A program made the position numbers and the translations under genes. A DNA stretch of 64,000 bases from WGAL01 sp964570865 (GTDB lineage Bacteria; Bacteroidota; Ignavibacteria; Ignavibacteriales; Melioribacteraceae): contig CAZMZM010000005.1 in NCBI GenBank assembly GCA_964570865.1, positions 3,165 through 67,164 of the forward strand, in the 5' to 3' direction. The notes under the pieces are model-generated. The model worked only from the letters and a program-made list of their open reading frames with translations. It searched no databases and was not told where the DNA came from. This document shows positions 33,124 to 40,525 of the stretch, piece by piece. Every line of letters starts with the position of its first letter. The stretch's first letter is position 1.

Positions 33124-33146
33124 TACTCTTTCTTTGAGAAAGAGTA
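33124..33146. other. Perfect 10-bp palindrome after the thioredoxin gene
   Basis: TACTCTTTCT (33124-33133), loop TTG, AGAAAGAGTA (33137-33146). It lies 35 bp past the stop of the minus-strand thioredoxin-like gene, where a terminator is expected, but no T-run follows on that strand. Confidence 0.4.
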
Positions 33147-33180
33147 CGTTACAATTACAAAATTAGATGATAGCTCGTGT

Positions 33181-33525
33181 TTACTCAAACATCATCGAAT
33201 AAGGGCGGCTTAGTTCGTCGTAGAGTGAGGGTAAATTAATATTGCGGGATTTTCGGATAAACTCGCGCCCTTCAAACAGAAATTGAATTGTCGGCACTGC
33301 AAATACTTGGTGTTGCGCCGCCAGTTCTCTTGCCGCTTCGCAATCAACATAAGCAAACTTCATTTCGGGAAAATCTTCTTTTAAGATTTCCTTAAGCTTC
33401 GGTTTTAACACTTTGCAAACGTTGCATGTAGGCGTACTGAAATATATGACAGCACCGGGATTTTCTTTTACGAAATTTTCATATTCCTCAACACTTAACA
33501 AATTTGTATGTGGTAATTCGTTCAT
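33181..33525 (-). CDS. Thioredoxin-family protein
   Basis: 114 residues with no signal peptide, so cytoplasmic. The redox site is TPTCNVCKVLKP, a CxxC with the unusual middle pair Asn-Val instead of Gly-Pro, followed by the cis-proline AVPTIQFLF and a conserved-looking C-terminal helix. Such proteins reduce disulfides; the CNVC pair suggests a substrate-specific or YbbN/YtpP-type thioredoxin rather than the main TrxA. It is monocistronic, with an upstream space of 74 bp to the YitT gene. It could supply electrons to msrC, but no link is visible. Confidence 0.88.
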   Translation of the reverse strand: MNELPHTNLLSVEEYENFVKENPGAVIYFSTPTCNVCKVLKPKLKEILKEDFPEMKFAYVDCEAARELAAQHQVFAVPTIQFLFEGREFIRKSRNINLPSLYDELSRPYSMMFE

Positions 33526-33599
33526 CTTTTTTAACCTAAATAATTTTTTGAAAAAGTAATTTGATGAAATTCATCAAAAAAGGTTTCATTAATATAATC

Positions 33600-34532
33600 T
33601 TAAAGTCGTCTTCTAAAACCGCTACCTAATACTTCGTGAACATTGTTAATTGTTACGAACGCGTCCGGGTCAATTTCCTGTATCATATCGGTTAAACGGG
33701 AAAGTTCCTTAAGCGTAACAACAGTGTAAATTACATCGCGTTCTACATTTTTGTACAATCCTCTGGTTCTGATTGCCGTTGCCCCTCTACTTAGATTTGT
33801 AATTATAGCTTTTGCAATTTCATCGTTTCTATCTGAGATAATAAAAGCACTGCGGGCATAATCAAATCCGTCAATAATTAAATCGACAATTCGTGCAGAA
33901 ATAAAAATCAGAAAAACAGCATAAAACACAAGTACCAATGTCGGTTTATCTTGTGCGATGTGTTTAAATTGTAAAACCAGTCCGGCGAATGAAACAATAA
34001 CCAAGTCGGTCATTAGCATTGCGTTTCCGGTCTTAATTCCGAATTTCTTATTCAAGATGGCGGCAATTACGTCCGTCCCGCCGGTTGTTCCTTTGAATTT
34101 AAAAATAAGTCCCAGTCCTCCTCCAAGCAATGCGGCGGCTACAAATATCAGGAAAAAGAAATCGTGTTTTAACAATTCGTGAACGGCAGCCGAATCCTGC
34201 AGCCGCATTATACGCAAGCCGGGAATATCACCACGGAAAAAATCGATAAAGAATGAGTTAAGCGTAAAAGCATAAAATGTTCTTACACCGAATCTCTTTC
34301 CCAGCTCCCTCAATCCCCAAAGATAGATTGGAATATTTAAAATCCAAATTGTAAAACCAACCGGAAGTTTTCCATTAGAAAGATAGTGCAGCGCCATGGA
34401 AATACCGGTTACTCCGCCGGGAACAACTCTTGCATCAATCAAGAAAACTCCAATGCCCACACCCATTATTGCAGCGCCGATTGTAATAACAAGGTAATCT
34501 AAAACGGGATATTTTTTCAATCTCTTTTTCAT
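33600..34532 (-). CDS. YitT family membrane protein (DUF161/DUF2179)
   Basis: 310 residues with five or six membrane helices in the first 210, including GGVTGISMALHYLS and LIFKFKGTTGGTDVIAAILNKKFG, the DUF161 hallmarks. The C-terminal DUF2179 soluble domain spans about 225-305 (RGATAIRTRGLYKNVERDVIY, VNNVHEVLGSGFRRR). Role not established; members are sometimes linked to transport or ion homeostasis. AGGA lies upstream of the ATG at 34532. Its end is 74 bp before the thioredoxin gene on the same strand, so they may share a transcript. Confidence 0.9.
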   Translation of the reverse strand: MKKRLKKYPVLDYLVITIGAAIMGVGIGVFLIDARVVPGGVTGISMALHYLSNGKLPVGFTIWILNIPIYLWGLRELGKRFGVRTFYAFTLNSFFIDFFRGDIPGLRIMRLQDSAAVHELLKHDFFFLIFVAAALLGGGLGLIFKFKGTTGGTDVIAAILNKKFGIKTGNAMLMTDLVIVSFAGLVLQFKHIAQDKPTLVLVFYAVFLIFISARIVDLIIDGFDYARSAFIISDRNDEIAKAIITNLSRGATAIRTRGLYKNVERDVIYTVVTLKELSRLTDMIQEIDPDAFVTINNVHEVLGSGFRRRL

Positions 34533-34627
34533 TTCATTTCCTAAAAAATTAGACGTAAATAAACCTGATTATTTATTATTTTGCAAACAATTGTATAAAG
34601 AAAGATAAAAATTATCGGAGGCGTAAA

Positions 34628-35980
34628 ATGCGTAATTTATTTAACATCACAATAATCTTTTTAATCATCTCTTATTCACAAGTTTTTGCACAGGAAACCA
34701 ACGTAACTATCTACAATGATAACCTTGGCGTTGTAAAGGAAGTAAGGAGTGTAAATCTAAAAAAAGGAGTTTCCGAAATAAGAATTACAGACGTTCCTTC
34801 TCAAATTGATCCGACATCCGTACATCTGAAATTTAACGGTAAAGTGTTGGAACAGAACTACAAATATGATTTGGCTGATATGGGAACGATATTATCTAAA
34901 TATATCGGCAAACAAGTTTCCGCCTCTGATAATAAAGGGAAAAAAATCTCGGGGAAGTTGTTATCCGCACAAGGAGGAAAACTGGTATTACAACAAAAAA
35001 ACGGCGGATTATTGATGATTCCGGATTACAAAGATTATTCGATAAGTGTAAATAAACTACCCACCGGACTAATAACGATGCCTACGCTGGAATATTTGGT
35101 TAAAAGCAAATCGGAGGGGGAGAATACGGTTGAGCTTTCTTATCTTACTTCAGGAATGAGTTGGAACGCTCAGTATGTTCTGGTTTTAAGCGAAGATGAA
35201 AACAAACTTAACCTAAATTCGTGGGTTAGCATTACTAATCAATCGGGCGCAACTTTTAAAAATGCAAAGCTAAAACTTGTTGCCGGCGATATTAACCGAG
35301 CGCGCACAAACGTTCCGCAACCGGTTTATATGACAGCAAAGAATTATGAAACGAACCAAGAGCAAGCGTTTGAAGGAAGGTCTTTTTTTGAATATCACAT
35401 TTATGATTTAAAACGAAAAACGACTTTGGCGAACAACGAAAAAAAGCAAATCGCATTTATCTCTGCCGGGAATATTACGGCGAACAAAATTTATAGATTT
35501 TCATCCTATCTTTATGAAAAAAAAGAAAAGAATAATGTTGAGGTTGTAATTAAATTTGAGAATGACAAACAAAATAATCTCGGTATTCCACTACCTGCAG
35601 GAAAAGTAAGGATATTCAAGAAAGATAAAGAATCGCTGGAACTGATTGGCGAGGATATGATTAATCATACTCCTGAAAATGAGCCGATAAAGCTAAAAGT
35701 AGGAAAAGCATTCGATATTTTGGCAACAGTTAAAAACCTTAAAAGGGAAAAAATATCAAATGATGTAACGGAACTTACGCGGGAAGTAACTATTTTTAAC
35801 CACAAAGATAAGTCGATTACAGTGGAAGTTGAGCAAAAGTTCTCAGGCAATTGGCAGCTTATCTCCTCTGATTTCGATTATGTAAAAACAGATGCAAACA
35901 CAGCGCTATTTATAATTCCGGTACAGGCAAACGGAAAAACCGGACTTGGAATGACAATTAGGCTGATTAGACAGAAATAG
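34628..35980 (+). CDS. DUF4139 domain protein, exported
   Basis: 450 residues with a signal peptide (about 1-21, ending QVFAQ). The mature protein starts ETNVTIYNDNLGVVKEVRSV, a typical beginning of DUF4139 proteins, and the DUF4139 domain covers about 160-450 (YLTSGMSWNAQYVLVLSED, then beta-rich repeats ending GLGMTIRLIRQK). Probably periplasmic or outer-membrane facing, function unknown. A GGAGG Shine-Dalgarno is near the start. Monocistronic between a divergent YitT gene and the ECF operon. Confidence 0.87.
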   Translation: MRNLFNITIIFLIISYSQVFAQETNVTIYNDNLGVVKEVRSVNLKKGVSEIRITDVPSQIDPTSVHLKFNGKVLEQNYKYDLADMGTILSKYIGKQVSASDNKGKKISGKLLSAQGGKLVLQQKNGGLLMIPDYKDYSISVNKLPTGLITMPTLEYLVKSKSEGENTVELSYLTSGMSWNAQYVLVLSEDENKLNLNSWVSITNQSGATFKNAKLKLVAGDINRARTNVPQPVYMTAKNYETNQEQAFEGRSFFEYHIYDLKRKTTLANNEKKQIAFISAGNITANKIYRFSSYLYEKKEKNNVEVVIKFENDKQNNLGIPLPAGKVRIFKKDKESLELIGEDMINHTPENEPIKLKVGKAFDILATVKNLKREKISNDVTELTREVTIFNHKDKSITVEVEQKFSGNWQLISSDFDYVKTDANTALFIIPVQANGKTGLGMTIRLIRQK

Positions 35981-36185
35981 TAGGTTATTAGATACTCACA
36001 TTAAATTTCTCAAATATTACAGATGTCGCTGAAACGATGAGAAAGCGATATATTGGGATGATTGCAAGCGGGCAATCCATACTCAATACCATTTTATGTT
36101 TTGAGATACATCGATGCTTGCAAAAATACGGTTACTTTACTTTTTAATCGATATTAAATAGTTCAGAAAAAATATTAACTATTCT

Positions 36186-36212
36186 TGTAACAATTTAACT
36201 TGGTTATTCGTC
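36186..36212 (+). promoter_or_regulatory. Putative ECF-sigma promoter upstream of the ECF operon
   Basis: TGTAAC (36186-36191) and CGTC (36209-36212) are separated by 17 bp, the form known for ECF factors such as B. subtilis SigX/SigM. The predicted transcript start near 36220 is only a few bases before the ATG at 36223, suggesting a near-leaderless mRNA and autoregulation. I saw no second intergenic match. Confidence 0.55.
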
Positions 36213-36222
36213 TTTAGTATAG

Positions 36223-36750
36223 ATGAGCATGAAAAGTCTAAAATATCGAACATTATTCATCAGACATAAAGAGCACGTTTATTCCTATGCTTATTCATTT
36301 TTGAAAAATGAAATGGATGCCGAAGATATTGCTCAGGAAGTCTGGATTAGGGTTTGGGATAATTTGGAGTTGTTCGATTGGAGTAAGGCAAAAGGGTGGA
36401 TTTTAAGAACAACGCATAATTTGGCAATCGATTTTTTAAGAAGCAAAAAAAGGAAAGATGCGTTTGTAAATATTACCGAAGCGGAAACAGTACCGGATTT
36501 TAGATACGAAACCAAGCCCGACAAATTAAGTGAAAATTCCAGCCTGTCAATATCAATAGAAAATGCAATTTCACTATTACCCGATAAACTAAAATCGGTT
36601 TTTGTTCTTTACGAAATCGAAAAATACAAATACAAAGAAATAGCAGAAATATTAGAAATGCCCGTAAACAGCGTAAAAGTAAATTTAATGCGGGCAAGAA
36701 AAGAACTTCAAAAAATATTATCGCCTCTTGAGGAGGAAAGATATGAATGA
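36223..36750 (+). CDS. RNA polymerase ECF-type sigma factor
   Basis: 175 residues, size and pattern of a group 4 sigma-70 factor. Region 2 (DAEDIAQEVWIRVWDNLELFDWSKAKGWI seen in parts, with LRTTHNLAIDFLRSKKRK) binds the core enzyme and the -10; region 4 (LLPDKLKSVFVLYEIEKYKYKEIAEIL, then VNSVKVNLMRARKELQ) recognises the -35. There are two in-frame ATGs, 36223 and 36229; the predicted promoter makes either near-leaderless. The next gene starts 8 bp inside its end. An ECF-type promoter sits directly upstream, implying self-activation. The signal sensed is unknown. Confidence 0.92.
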   Translation: MSMKSLKYRTLFIRHKEHVYSYAYSFLKNEMDAEDIAQEVWIRVWDNLELFDWSKAKGWILRTTHNLAIDFLRSKKRKDAFVNITEAETVPDFRYETKPDKLSENSSLSISIENAISLLPDKLKSVFVLYEIEKYKYKEIAEILEMPVNSVKVNLMRARKELQKILSPLEEERYE

Positions 36751-37252
36751 AAAGATAAAAGATAAAATAATTAGAGCTGCATATAAAGATGCAAGCATTC
36801 GGGAAAAAGTCGAAGTGTTTTTTTTAATAAAAAAAGATGCGGAAGCACGGAAGTTTTTTAACGGTTTTCGGAAAACCGCAGAATCCGTTCACTCGCTTTC
36901 GAGAAACAAAATGCCCGACAAGGTAAAAAACAAACTCGATAAAATTGTGGTTGAAAAAATCAAGTCCGATAGAATAGAACGTAAAATTACTTCTCCTGTC
37001 TTTGCCGTAATGCTCTCCGTGTTATTAATTGCCGTTTTTACATTTACGTTCCTCAAGAAAAACACAAATTATTATAACGGTTACGACCAAGCTACCGTAG
37101 AAACTGCATCAGAACAGACATTGGCTTCATTGAAAATGGTAGCTCAAATTTTCTCACAAACCAAAAGACTTGTAGTTAACGAAGTACTTACAAAAAAAGT
37201 AGCGAACCCTATCCATAAAGGTTTTACCGAAGTAGAAAAAATATTAAAATAG
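36743..37252 (+). CDS. Single-pass membrane protein, candidate anti-sigma factor
   Basis: 169 residues: a charged cytoplasmic N-terminal half, one membrane helix at about 85-104 (VFAVMLSVLLIAVFTFTFL), and a short outer domain. Context right after an ECF sigma gene, with an ATGAATGA overlap, is that of an anti-sigma factor. However, the zinc-binding HxxxCxxC motif of ZAS anti-sigmas is absent, and I see no other known anti-sigma fold. GAGGAGGAAAG sits 2-3 nt before the chosen ATG at 36743; the longer frame to a TTG at 36728 lacks this support. Function is inferred from position only. Confidence 0.72.
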   Translation: MNEKIKDKIIRAAYKDASIREKVEVFFLIKKDAEARKFFNGFRKTAESVHSLSRNKMPDKVKNKLDKIVVEKIKSDRIERKITSPVFAVMLSVLLIAVFTFTFLKKNTNYYNGYDQATVETASEQTLASLKMVAQIFSQTKRLVVNEVLTKKVANPIHKGFTEVEKILK

Positions 37253-37263
37253 GAGATATAATA

Positions 37264-37899
37264 ATGAAACGAACATTAAACTTAGCCCTTACGATTATCC
37301 TTTTTTGGGGAATAACCGGTTATGCACAGACTTACGATTACAGCTCGGAACCGGGATTTGTTGACTTCGGAAATCTTGAACAGTTTGAAAATTCCGAAGA
37401 AAGTACAGAAGTGTTGATTAACCAAAATCTGCTTCACATGGTTGCTAAAATGGGAAAACATATGGACATTAACGGCAAAAAAGATTCGAGTTTTGCAAAC
37501 ATGGTCGGCGGATTAAAATTGATTAAGGTAAATACTTTTGGAATTGACTCAACTAAAATTAAATCCGTATTTAAGCTAATTAGTAAAATCGACAAGGAAC
37601 TTATTCATAAAGGATGGAATAGGCTGGTAAAACAAAAGGAAAAAGATAGCCGTACTAATGTTTATATCAGGACAGACAATAACAGCAAAATACAAGGATT
37701 GGTAGTTACGCAAGCCGAAAAAGACGAAGCTACGTTTGTGAACATAGTCGGAACAATTGATTTGGAAAAATTAGGTGAATTATCTTCGAATTTTGATATT
37801 CCCGACATCGATAGTGTTATGAACGGAAAATCGCAAAAAAGGAAAAGAGAAATTGAAATTAACGTAGATATTAAAACAGATTCTACCAATACCAAGTAA
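37264..37899 (+). CDS. DUF4252 domain protein, exported
   Basis: 211 residues with a signal peptide (about 1-21, GITGYAQ). The body matches DUF4252: FVDFGNLEQFENSEESTEVL, GLKLIKVNTFG and VNIVGTIDLEKLGEL, plus an unusually Asp-rich middle. DUF4252 proteins in Bacteroidota usually follow an ECF sigma gene, as here (11 bp after the membrane protein). Likely an exported target of the sigma factor or a modulator of its signal; the function is unknown. A second, related gene comes next. Confidence 0.84.
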   Translation: MKRTLNLALTIILFWGITGYAQTYDYSSEPGFVDFGNLEQFENSEESTEVLINQNLLHMVAKMGKHMDINGKKDSSFANMVGGLKLIKVNTFGIDSTKIKSVFKLISKIDKELIHKGWNRLVKQKEKDSRTNVYIRTDNNSKIQGLVVTQAEKDEATFVNIVGTIDLEKLGELSSNFDIPDIDSVMNGKSQKRKREIEINVDIKTDSTNTK

Positions 37900-37910
37900 G
37901 GAAAAACGCC

Positions 37911-38531
37911 ATGCGTAGAATGACTAAATCAATAACGATGCTTCTGCTCTCCGGATTGTTTTTTCTTCAAGGATGTTTTTCGGCATCGGAGCAAATTATT
38001 AACATAAAAACCACTTTGCTTGAAAACGGCAGAACCGAAGAGATTGATGATACCGACATTCCTGTTTCGGATATAAACAATGATGAAGATAATGAGAGTG
38101 ATGAATTTAACTTTTCTATCGGTCCGGTTGGTTTGTTTTTTACCTACGGTTTGGTTTATTTGCTTTCGCCGCTCGACGAAGTAGATATGGATATGGCAAA
38201 GGATGTTCTGAATAACATTGACGGACTGTCTATTTCAACATCCGCATTAAAAGAAAAAACAGAAATGCCGACTAAAGCTGTATTGGAAAAATTGAAAAGA
38301 CAGCTTGCAGAAGACGGGTATCAACCAATTGTAATAAATAGAGATAAAACAGAATTGAATTTGATTTACTTAAGCGATGATTTTGATGATGACGGGGGCG
38401 AAATGCTGATTGTGAACTTTGATGAAAATGAATTAAACATTATTACCATTTCAGCCGACTTCGAAAAGATAATTGAAATAGCATCGAGATATAAGGCATT
38501 TGATTTAGGCGATAAAATCTCGTTTAAGTAA
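37911..38531 (+). CDS. DUF4252-like lipoprotein
   Basis: 206 residues. Lipobox LQGC with Cys near residue 22, so membrane-anchored through lipid. A long acidic stretch (DNEDNESDEF-like) follows, then a C-terminal half that parallels the preceding DUF4252 protein: STSALKEKTEMPTKAVLEKL and NELNIITISADFEKIIEIA match the order and spacing of its neighbour. I read the two as tandem paralogues. It is 11 bp after the previous gene and the last of the ECF unit. Confidence 0.78.
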   Translation: MRRMTKSITMLLLSGLFFLQGCFSASEQIINIKTTLLENGRTEEIDDTDIPVSDINNDEDNESDEFNFSIGPVGLFFTYGLVYLLSPLDEVDMDMAKDVLNNIDGLSISTSALKEKTEMPTKAVLEKLKRQLAEDGYQPIVINRDKTELNLIYLSDDFDDDGGEMLIVNFDENELNIITISADFEKIIEIASRYKAFDLGDKISFK

Positions 38532-38560
38532 ATTCTGTTTTTTTGAGTCGCTTGTTTTCT

Positions 38561-38568
38561 TATCTTTG
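38561..38568 (+). promoter_or_regulatory. Bacteroidota-like -7 element (TATCTTTG)
   Basis: TATCTTTG matches the Bacteroidota TAnnTTTG element and lies 18 bp before the methyltransferase ATG. The upstream TTTG is only 15 bp away rather than about 19-21, so the promoter call is weak. Confidence 0.3.
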
Positions 38569-38586
38569 TAGAAAAATTTAGAGAAA

Positions 38587-39564
38587 ATGAGAACATACAT
38601 TTCGGTTGGAGATTTTATAGATTCCTACTACAGATTAAAAAACAAGGGACTCGGATTTTTCTTTTCGAGGCTTAATCTTTCATCGAGCCAAAGAACTAAG
38701 TCGGCTTGGAACTATAGCGTAAATAATAATCTTCGGTGGTGGGAAATTCCGGCTGTAAAAGCGAGACTGAATTTTCTTAAAACCGGAAATCCTCAAACCG
38801 AATCCGCCGAATATATTTACAACAATTTTATTAAAAATAGAAATAATCTGACGATGCTTTCTCCAGGATGCGGTACCGGAATTAAGGAGATAAAATTTGC
38901 GAAATTCAAAGAAATAGCGAGACTCGATGCATTTGACATTGCGGAAAAGAGAATTAATGCGGCAAAAGAAACCGGCCGGAAATTAGGGCTTTCAAACATT
39001 AACTTTTTCCCTGCAGATATTTCAACTTACGATTTCGGCAGCGAAAAATATGACATAATTCTGTTCGATTCGTTTCTCCACCATGTTAAAGATGTTTCCG
39101 GCACTTTGAAGAAAGCCGAACAATCGTTAAAAAACAACGGAATACTTATAGTTGACGAATATGTCGGGCGGAATAGATTTCAGTGGACCGCCGAACAATT
39201 GGACGCTGCGAATAAAGCGCTCCGGCTACTGCCAATCAATCTACGCAGAAGAACGTCGGGAAAAGTAAAATCCGGAATATTTCGTCCGGGACTATTCCGT
39301 ATGATTTTATCCGATCCCTCTGAAGCGATAAACTCCGAAGCAATAATAGAACAGCTTAATCTTCACTTTCAACCTGTCGAAATTCATCTGACAGGAGGAA
39401 ATCTGCTTCAGTTAGTTTTGAAGGACATCGAGCATAATTTTGCTGAAACCAACGAGAAATCGAGTAATGCACTATCTCAACTATTTGCAGAGGAAGACCA
39501 TTATATTGCAAACGGTAAAAGTGATTTTTTATTTGGAATTTACACAAAACGAAAAACATCATGA
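38587..39564 (+). CDS. Class I SAM-dependent methyltransferase, unknown target
   Basis: 325 residues. The SAM pocket is TMLSPGCGTGIKEIKFAK near residue 95, the second acidic position is in LDAFDIAEKRI and the catalytic-edge motif is DIILFDSFLHH. This is the methyltransferase_11-type domain flanked by about 90 residues before and over 100 after that I do not recognise. There is no membrane helix. The substrate cannot be judged; small molecules, lipids or glycans are all possible. It is preceded by a short AT-rich space and followed by a 400-bp gap. Confidence 0.85.
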   Translation: MRTYISVGDFIDSYYRLKNKGLGFFFSRLNLSSSQRTKSAWNYSVNNNLRWWEIPAVKARLNFLKTGNPQTESAEYIYNNFIKNRNNLTMLSPGCGTGIKEIKFAKFKEIARLDAFDIAEKRINAAKETGRKLGLSNINFFPADISTYDFGSEKYDIILFDSFLHHVKDVSGTLKKAEQSLKNNGILIVDEYVGRNRFQWTAEQLDAANKALRLLPINLRRRTSGKVKSGIFRPGLFRMILSDPSEAINSEAIIEQLNLHFQPVEIHLTGGNLLQLVLKDIEHNFAETNEKSSNALSQLFAEEDHYIANGKSDFLFGIYTKRKTS

Positions 39565-39878
39565 ATGTAAAATGTTCGCCAATATTATTAATTGTGTTTC
39601 GCGAATTTCCCGACAAAAATAATTGAATAATTTCGTCTTGTTTTTTAATAGTTAAAAACTATAATTTGCTTTAATACAACTACCATAAATTAATCCTAAT
39701 TGCGGTGCGTTTACATTGAAATTCGATTAAATAAAATATAGTCGGTATTTTAATAATTAAGAATAATTTGATAAAATCGGGCAACTACAACTCGATTGTG
39801 AACCCGGATTCTGTTTTCAAAAGTGTTTTGAATATCTCCGGTTGTTAAATAAAAAATTAATATTATTTTCTGTTTAAC
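39565..39878. other. Non-coding space, nothing recognised
   Basis: AT-rich. It contains a 7-bp inverted repeat TTTTTAA-TAG-TTAAAAA near 39642 without a T-run. No tRNA, repeat copy or convincing ORF was seen. The greA promoter begins at its right edge. Confidence 0.5.
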
Positions 39879-39907
39879 TTGAAAAGCTCGATTATTTTTT
39901 TTACTTT
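39879..39907 (+). promoter_or_regulatory. Putative sigma-70-type promoter of greA
   Basis: TTGAAA (39879-39884) and TACTTT (39902-39907) with a 17-bp spacer. The expected transcript start is near 39914, which is the first base of the hairpin that follows, so the leader would begin with a terminator structure. Confidence 0.55.
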
Positions 39908-39913
39908 AGCACT

Positions 39914-39941
39914 TGCCACTGCGCTGCGGTGGCATTTTTTT
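39914..39941 (+). terminator. Hairpin plus T7 in the greA leader
   Basis: T39914-C39922 pairs with G39926-A39934 (9 bp with one T-G wobble, loop GCT), then T7 (39935-39941). This is a complete intrinsic terminator 29 bp before the greA GTG and right after its probable promoter, so it would attenuate greA rather than end an upstream gene. Confidence 0.75.
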
Positions 39942-39969
39942 ATTTTTAAAATCAAAACGAGGTGTTTAA

Positions 39970-40440
39970 GTGGGTAATTTTGTTTATCTGAGTCGTGAAC
40001 GTTTGAATGAGTTAGAAGAAGAATTGAAAGAACTGAAAACCAACGGCCGCAAGCGAATGGCCGAACGCATTGCCGAAGCCCGCTCACACGGCGATTTATC
40101 GGAAAATGCCGAATATGATGCGGCAAAGGACGAACAGGGAATGCTGGAATTAAAAATTAATCAAATGGAGCATATGCTGGCTCGCGCCCGCGTTGTTGAT
40201 CCCAACTCGATGTCAAAAGAGGAAGTTCACATATTGGCTAAGGTTACTGTTAAAAATTTAAACAACAACAAGGAATACAAATACACACTTGTTTCGCCCG
40301 AAGAAGCTGACATTAAACAAGGGAAAATCGCCGTTACATCCCCTGTCGGCGCCGCTCTGATGGGAAATAAAAAAGGAACTACGGTTGCCGCTAAAGTTCC
40401 GGCGGGAGTAATAAAATTTGAAATTCTCAATATTGAATGA
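39970..40440 (+). CDS. greA: Transcription elongation factor GreA
   Basis: 156 residues starting at GTG 39970 with GAGG about 6 nt upstream. GreA rescues backtracked RNA polymerase by stimulating transcript cleavage. The N-terminal coiled coil carries the two acidic tip residues in HGDLSENAEYDAAKDEQ; the C-terminal domain shows SPVGAALMGNKKGTTV and ends in an FKBP-like fold. Length fits (about 158). A promoter and terminator in its leader suggest attenuation, comparable in idea to the greA leader RNA GraL of E. coli; that comparison is analogy, not homology. Confidence 0.95.
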   Translation: MGNFVYLSRERLNELEEELKELKTNGRKRMAERIAEARSHGDLSENAEYDAAKDEQGMLELKINQMEHMLARARVVDPNSMSKEEVHILAKVTVKNLNNNKEYKYTLVSPEEADIKQGKIAVTSPVGAALMGNKKGTTVAAKVPAGVIKFEILNIE

Positions 40441-40447
40441 AAAACGG

Positions 40448-40463
40448 ATAAACGAAGTTCCGG
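40448..40463 (+). repeat. Dispersed intergenic repeat, copy 2
   Basis: Exact 16-mer ATAAACGAAGTTCCGG, as at 2934 and 51489, followed by TTACTGACGGATGAGAT. It lies in the 85-bp space between greA and tilS. Confidence 0.7.
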
Positions 40464-40525
40464 TTACTGACGGATGAGATTGCCGGGAAATATTAGCATT
40501 TCGTTAAATTTAATCAAGTAATTAT

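Noticed and set aside
36000..36180. Inverted repeat GATTGC-AAGCGG-GCAATC near 36061 as a terminator of the DUF4139 gene
   Set aside because: The stem is only 6 bp and no T-run follows; the surrounding 240 bp hold no other signal.
39565..39878. Possible small RNA gene in the 400-bp space before greA
   Set aside because: No structure or conserved RNA motif (6S, RNase P, tmRNA, SRP) could be identified by eye.
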